From Streptomyces roseochromogenus subsp. oscitans DS 12.976 (GTDB lineage Bacteria; Actinomycetota; Actinomycetes; Streptomycetales; Streptomycetaceae), in assembly GCF_000497445.1 (NCBI RefSeq), contig NZ_CM002285.1:2696643-2713887 (forward strand): 17,245 bases of DNA, read 5' to 3'. A program made the position numbers and the translations under genes. Shown in pieces: positions 14,925 to 17,245 of this stretch (positions are counted from its first letter, which is position 1; the number at the start of each line of letters is the position of its first letter). The notes under the pieces are model-generated. The model saw only the letters and a program-made list of their open reading frames with translations. It did not search any database and was not told where the DNA came from.

Positions 14925-15641
14925 ATGGACAACAGTAGCGGCGTCGGCGTTCTGGACAAGGCGGCCCTCGTCCTGAGCGCTCTGGAGTCCGGTCCGGCCA
15001 CCCTCGCGGGTCTGGTCGGCGCGACCGGACTGGCACGACCCACGGCTCACCGCCTGGCCGTGGCTTTGGAACACCACCGCATGGTGGCACGCGACATGCA
15101 GGGCCGTTTCATTCTCGGCCCGCGACTCGCGGAGCTGGCGGCGGCGGCCGGCGAGGACCGCCTGCTCGCCACGGCCGGCCCGGTGCTCACGCACCTGCGC
15201 GACGTCACGGGCGAGAGCGCGCAGCTCTACCGACGCCAGGGTGACATGCGCATCTGCGTGGCCGCCGCGGAACGTCTGTCCGGCCTTCGGGACACCGTTC
15301 CGGTCGGCTCCACGCTCACGATGAAGGCCGGCTCCTCGGCGCAGATCCTGCTGGCCTGGGAGGAGCCCGAGCGCCTGCACCGCGGCCTCCAGGGCGCCCG
15401 CTTCACGGCGACGGCCCTGTCGGGCGTACGGCGGCGCGGCTGGGCCCAGTCCATCGGCGAGCGCGAGCCGGGCGTCGCGTCCGTCTCCGCGCCCGTACGC
15501 GGCCCCTCCAACCGCGTGGTGGCCGCGGTGTCCGTCTCCGGCCCGATCGAGCGCCTGACGCGCCATCCCGGCCGTATGCACGCCCAGGCGGTCATCGACG
15601 CGGCCGCCCGCCTCTCCGAGGCCCTGCGCCGCTCGGGCTGA
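14925..15641 (+). CDS. ndgR: IclR-family regulator NdgR (leucine/amino-acid metabolism)
   Basis: NdgR is an IclR-type regulator that controls leuCD and amino-acid and antibiotic metabolism in Streptomyces. The 238-residue protein has an N-terminal winged helix (VLDKAALVLSALESGPATLA; recognition helix region GLARPTAHRLAVALEHH, about 35-51) and a C-terminal IclR effector domain (about 70-236) with VGSTLTMKAGSSAQILLAW and SVSGPIERL. Length and the position divergent from leuC match NdgR. The ATG at 14925 has no Shine-Dalgarno. A -35-like TTGCGT (14890-14895) and AAGTAT (14913-14918) would start transcription at or next to the ATG, so the mRNA may be leaderless. The palindrome at 14889-14915 covers that promoter, consistent with autoregulation. 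Confidence 0.95.
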   Translation: MDNSSGVGVLDKAALVLSALESGPATLAGLVGATGLARPTAHRLAVALEHHRMVARDMQGRFILGPRLAELAAAAGEDRLLATAGPVLTHLRDVTGESAQLYRRQGDMRICVAAAERLSGLRDTVPVGSTLTMKAGSSAQILLAWEEPERLHRGLQGARFTATALSGVRRRGWAQSIGEREPGVASVSAPVRGPSNRVVAAVSVSGPIERLTRHPGRMHAQAVIDAAARLSEALRRSG

Positions 15642-15662
15642 GCGGGAGCCTTCCGGGAACAC

Positions 15663-15702
15663 CGAGGGGGGCCTGCCTCAACGCCGCGGCAGGCCCCCCT
15701 CG
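15663..15702. terminator. Bidirectional terminator between ndgR and the DUF4188 gene
   Basis: CGAGGGGGGCCTGCC (15663-15677) pairs perfectly over 15 bases with GGCAGGCCCCCCTCG (15688-15702), with a 10-base loop. It lies 21 bases after the ndgR stop and 17 beyond the convergent DUF4188 stop. Confidence 0.9.
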
Positions 15703-15719
15703 CTCCCCCGTCCCCCTGT

Positions 15720-16229
15720 TCAGCCGGCCTTCTCGGCCACCGGCGCCTGCCGCGACCGGTAGGCGAACCGGTCCTTCGCGTACCGGCCCCGCTTCTCCAG
15801 CGGGATCTGCCCGTGCGCCGCGGCCAGCCCGAACGCGGGCATATCGCCGTAGATCGCCTCATACGACCCCTCGGGCACGACATACGACTCGTGCCAGATG
15901 CCGACCTGCCCGCGCAGCTTCCCGTCCCGCTCCTTGCGGTTGAGGCGCGCCCAGGCCTTGTGATGGAAGGCGTCCGACGCGGTCGCGTAGGCGTACAGCT
16001 TCTCCTTGGACTCCCAGTACTGCACGATGTAGTACGTGCGCGGCGACGCCGTCAGCATCACCCGGCTGCGCAGGCCCCGCGCGGGGTCCTTCTCCAGCTC
16101 ACGCAGCATGCGGAACATCGCGAGCATCACCGGCAGCCACAGGTGAACGGCCCAGAAGCGGTTGATGCGCATGCCGATCAGCAGGACGACGACCTCGCCC
16201 TTCGCGTCGGCGGTCGTACGGGACACCAT
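15720..16229 (-). CDS. DUF4188 / monooxygenase-like heme-fold protein
   Basis: The 169-residue product (VVVLLIGMRINRFWAVHLWL, MLRELEKDPARGLRSRVML, YYIVQYWESKEKLYAYA, FHHKAWARLNRK, GQVGIWHESYVV, YEAIYGDMPAFGLA) matches my recollection of DUF4188 proteins. These resemble dimeric alpha-beta barrel monooxygenases and the phenylacetaldoxime dehydratase family, which bind heme; the HHKAW and IWHE segments hold candidate ligand residues. No substrate can be assigned. ATG 16229 is supported by GGGGAG six bases upstream; the longer open frame covers the operator and is unlikely. It is divergent from a MerR regulator, and the alternating half-sites between them suggest that this gene is the regulator's target. 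Confidence 0.85.
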   Translation of the reverse strand: MVSRTTADAKGEVVVLLIGMRINRFWAVHLWLPVMLAMFRMLRELEKDPARGLRSRVMLTASPRTYYIVQYWESKEKLYAYATASDAFHHKAWARLNRKERDGKLRGQVGIWHESYVVPEGSYEAIYGDMPAFGLAAAHGQIPLEKRGRYAKDRFAYRSRQAPVAEKAG

Positions 16230-16257
16230 GACTACTCCCCCTCGTTGGCGAGCGGCG

Positions 16258-16296
16258 CTATCCAACTAGCGATGCTTGGATAGTGCCGTTATCCAA
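16258..16296. promoter_or_regulatory. Three alternating half-sites in the DUF4188-merR intergenic region
   Basis: CTATCCAA (16258-16265), TTGGATAG (16276-16283) and TATCCAA (16290-16296) form two overlapping perfect dyads: 8-base arms with a 10-base spacer, and 7-base arms with a 7-base spacer. The likely binder is the adjacent MerR protein, acting on both divergent genes. Confidence 0.8.
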
Positions 16297-16311
16297 GAAG
16301 GAGCGCAAGAC

Positions 16312-16956
16312 ATGCGGCTCGCCGAACTGAGCAGACGCAGCGGTGTATCCACCGCGACGATCAAGTACTACCTGCGCGAAGGCCTGTTGCCGCCGGGCCG
16401 CCAGGTCAACCCCACGACGGCGGAGTACGACGAGGGGCATCTGCGCCGGCTGCGGCTGGTGCGGGCGATGATCCAGGTCGGCGGGATCCCGGTGGCCACG
16501 GTCCGGGAGGTGCTGCGGAACGTCGACGACTACGCCCTGGGCCGCACGATCCGGCTGGGCGCGGCCCTGTGGGCGCTGCCGCAGGTGCCGGAGCCGGACG
16601 AGAACGACGCGTTCGTGCGGGCGGCGCACCGGGAGGTGGACGAGCTGCTGGACCGGTTGGGCTGGTCGAACGCGAAGCTGCTGACGACGATCTCCCCCTC
16701 GTACCGCTCCCTGGTGGTGGCGGTGGCCGCGTTCCGCCGGCTCGGTTACGAGTGGGGGTTCGAACTGCTCGCGTCCTACGGCAGGTTGATGCACGAGGTG
16801 GCCAAACTCGACCTGGACTTCGTGGAGACGCATCCGTCGGAGGCGGAGAAGGCGGAGACCGCGGTGCTCGGCTCGGTGCTGACCGAGCCGATGCTGCAGG
16901 CCCTGCGCCGGCTGGCCCAGGAGGAGGAGTCGGGGCGCCGCTACGGCTTCGAGTGA
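16312..16956 (+). CDS. MerR-family transcriptional regulator
   Basis: The 214-residue protein has a MerR winged-helix domain at the N-terminus: MRLAELSRRSGVSTATIKYY, then LREGLLPPGRQV and YDEGHLRRLRLVRAMIQVGG (1-58), and a dimerisation helix (about 60-75). MerR proteins activate by untwisting promoters with long spacers. The C-terminal part (about 75-214) is helical and larger than in metal-type MerR proteins. It has no Cys cluster, so a small organic ligand is more likely than a metal. ATG 16312 is chosen because the HTH starts there and AAGGAG lies nine bases upstream; an earlier start at 16276 would lie inside the operator. It is divergent from the DUF4188 gene and ends before a shared terminator. 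Confidence 0.92.
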   Translation: MRLAELSRRSGVSTATIKYYLREGLLPPGRQVNPTTAEYDEGHLRRLRLVRAMIQVGGIPVATVREVLRNVDDYALGRTIRLGAALWALPQVPEPDENDAFVRAAHREVDELLDRLGWSNAKLLTTISPSYRSLVVAVAAFRRLGYEWGFELLASYGRLMHEVAKLDLDFVETHPSEAEKAETAVLGSVLTEPMLQALRRLAQEEESGRRYGFE

Positions 16957-16978
16957 GCCGACCGGTACCGGACACGGC

Positions 16979-17008
16979 GAAGGCCCCCCACCGAAGTGGG
17001 GGGCCTTC
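16979..17008. terminator. Bidirectional terminator between merR and the tRNA cluster
   Basis: GAAGGCCCCCCAC (16979-16991) pairs perfectly over 13 bases with GTGGGGGGCCTTC (16996-17008) around the tetraloop CGAA. It lies 22 bases after the merR stop and 9 bases beyond the 3' end of tRNA-Glu, so it can end transcription from both sides. Confidence 0.9.
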
Positions 17009-17017
17009 CCTGTTGCG

Positions 17018-17090
17018 TACCCCCGACCGGATTCGAACCGGCGCTACCGCCTTGAGAGGGCGGCGTGCTAGGCCGCTACACAACGGGGGC
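17018..17090 (-). tRNA. tRNA-Glu (CTC)
   Basis: On the minus strand the 73-base cloverleaf runs from the acceptor GCCCCCG to CGGGGGT, with discriminator A; the 1-72 pair is G-U. The anticodon stem CCGCC/GGCGG encloses the loop CTCTCAA, giving anticodon CTC, which reads GAG. The T arm GCCGG-TTCGAAT-CCGGT is canonical. CCA is not encoded. It is the last tRNA transcribed before the terminator at 16979-17008. Confidence 0.96.
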
Positions 17091-17118
17091 GTGGACTCTG
17101 CGTTTCCGCAGGTCCGAG

Positions 17119-17190
17119 CTGGTCTACCTGGACTCGAACCAAGACTAACTGAACCAGAATCAGTCGTGCTGCCAATTACACCATAGACCA
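17119..17190 (-). tRNA. tRNA-Gln (CTG)
   Basis: On the minus strand the 72-base cloverleaf has the acceptor TGGTCTA pairing with TAGACCA (U1-A72, usual for Gln) and discriminator G. The anticodon stem ACTGA/TCAGT encloses the loop TTCTGGT, anticodon CTG, which reads CAG. The T arm is CTTGG-TTCGAGT-CCAGG with one G-U pair. It lies 28 bases upstream of tRNA-Glu. Confidence 0.95.
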
Positions 17191-17211
17191 ATGATGGTTT
17201 AGACCAGTCAG

Positions 17212-17245
17212 TACCCCCGACCGGATTCGAACCGGCGCTACCGCC
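17212..17245 (-). tRNA. Partial tRNA (3' half, probably a second tRNA-Glu)
   Basis: The last 34 bases are identical to the 3' part of the complete tRNA-Glu (17018-17051), covering the acceptor 3' strand, the T arm and one side of the anticodon stem. The anticodon lies beyond the window, so the isotype is inferred. It would be an upstream member of the same Glu-Gln-Glu cluster. Confidence 0.85.

Overview
The window is chromosomal DNA from a high-GC actinomycete, almost certainly a Streptomyces. Pointers are the strong GC bias at third codon positions, frequent GTG starts, a HupS-type HU protein with a lysine-rich tail, an NdgR-type IclR regulator divergent from leuCD, a CofC (coenzyme F420) gene, and a dispersed hairpin repeat typical of Streptomyces intergenic DNA. 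Gene content is mostly conserved core metabolism. I see no phage, integrase, transposase, CRISPR array or biosynthetic cluster.

Layout. 1-1636 (+): 5'-truncated TPR-like protein with an apparent frameshift. 1649-3344 (-): DAK2/DegV-like (FakA/YloV-type) protein, also frameshifted. 3601-3786 (+): rpmB (L28) with a structured leader and a strong terminator. About 3904-4284 (+): orphan C-terminal piece of a TetX-like FAD monooxygenase. 4272-6055 (-): thiL-thiD, start and stop overlapping as ATGA. 6304-7079 (+): stand-alone Lrp/AsnC ligand-binding domain protein, then a DUF3515-type lipoprotein. 7092-10092 (-): plsC-like acyltransferase, gpsA and ddl, linking phospholipid and peptidoglycan precursor synthesis. 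10246-10884 (+): cofC. 10885-11134: intergenic repeats. 11135-11338 (+): small cold-shock-like protein. 11409-12056 (-): hupS. 12193-12423 (-): small conserved-looking protein. 12690-14714 (-): leuC-leuD. 14925-15641 (+): ndgR. 15720-16229 (-): DUF4188-like protein, divergent from a MerR regulator at 16312-16956 (+). 17018-17245 (-): tRNA-Glu(CTC), tRNA-Gln(CTG) and the 3' half of another tRNA.

Functional links. ThiL and ThiD both work on thiamine (di)phosphate supply. LeuC and LeuD form isopropylmalate isomerase, and NdgR-type regulators control leuCD; an imperfect 11-bp-arm palindrome lies between them. The acyltransferase, GpsA and Ddl genes form an envelope-precursor cluster. The MerR and DUF4188 genes share an intergenic region holding three alternating half-sites.

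The signals I would check first are: a three-unit ~21-bp array of ACGGTC/GACCGT dyads between thiL and the Lrp-like gene; the two single-base frameshifts; the orphan monooxygenase fragment after rpmB; the rpmB leader; and the nested intergenic repeat after cofC. No convincing undescribed multi-gene system is visible. No gene-free stretch exceeds 300 bases; the longest are 12424-12689, 3345-3600, 10885-11134 and 6056-6303, each described below.
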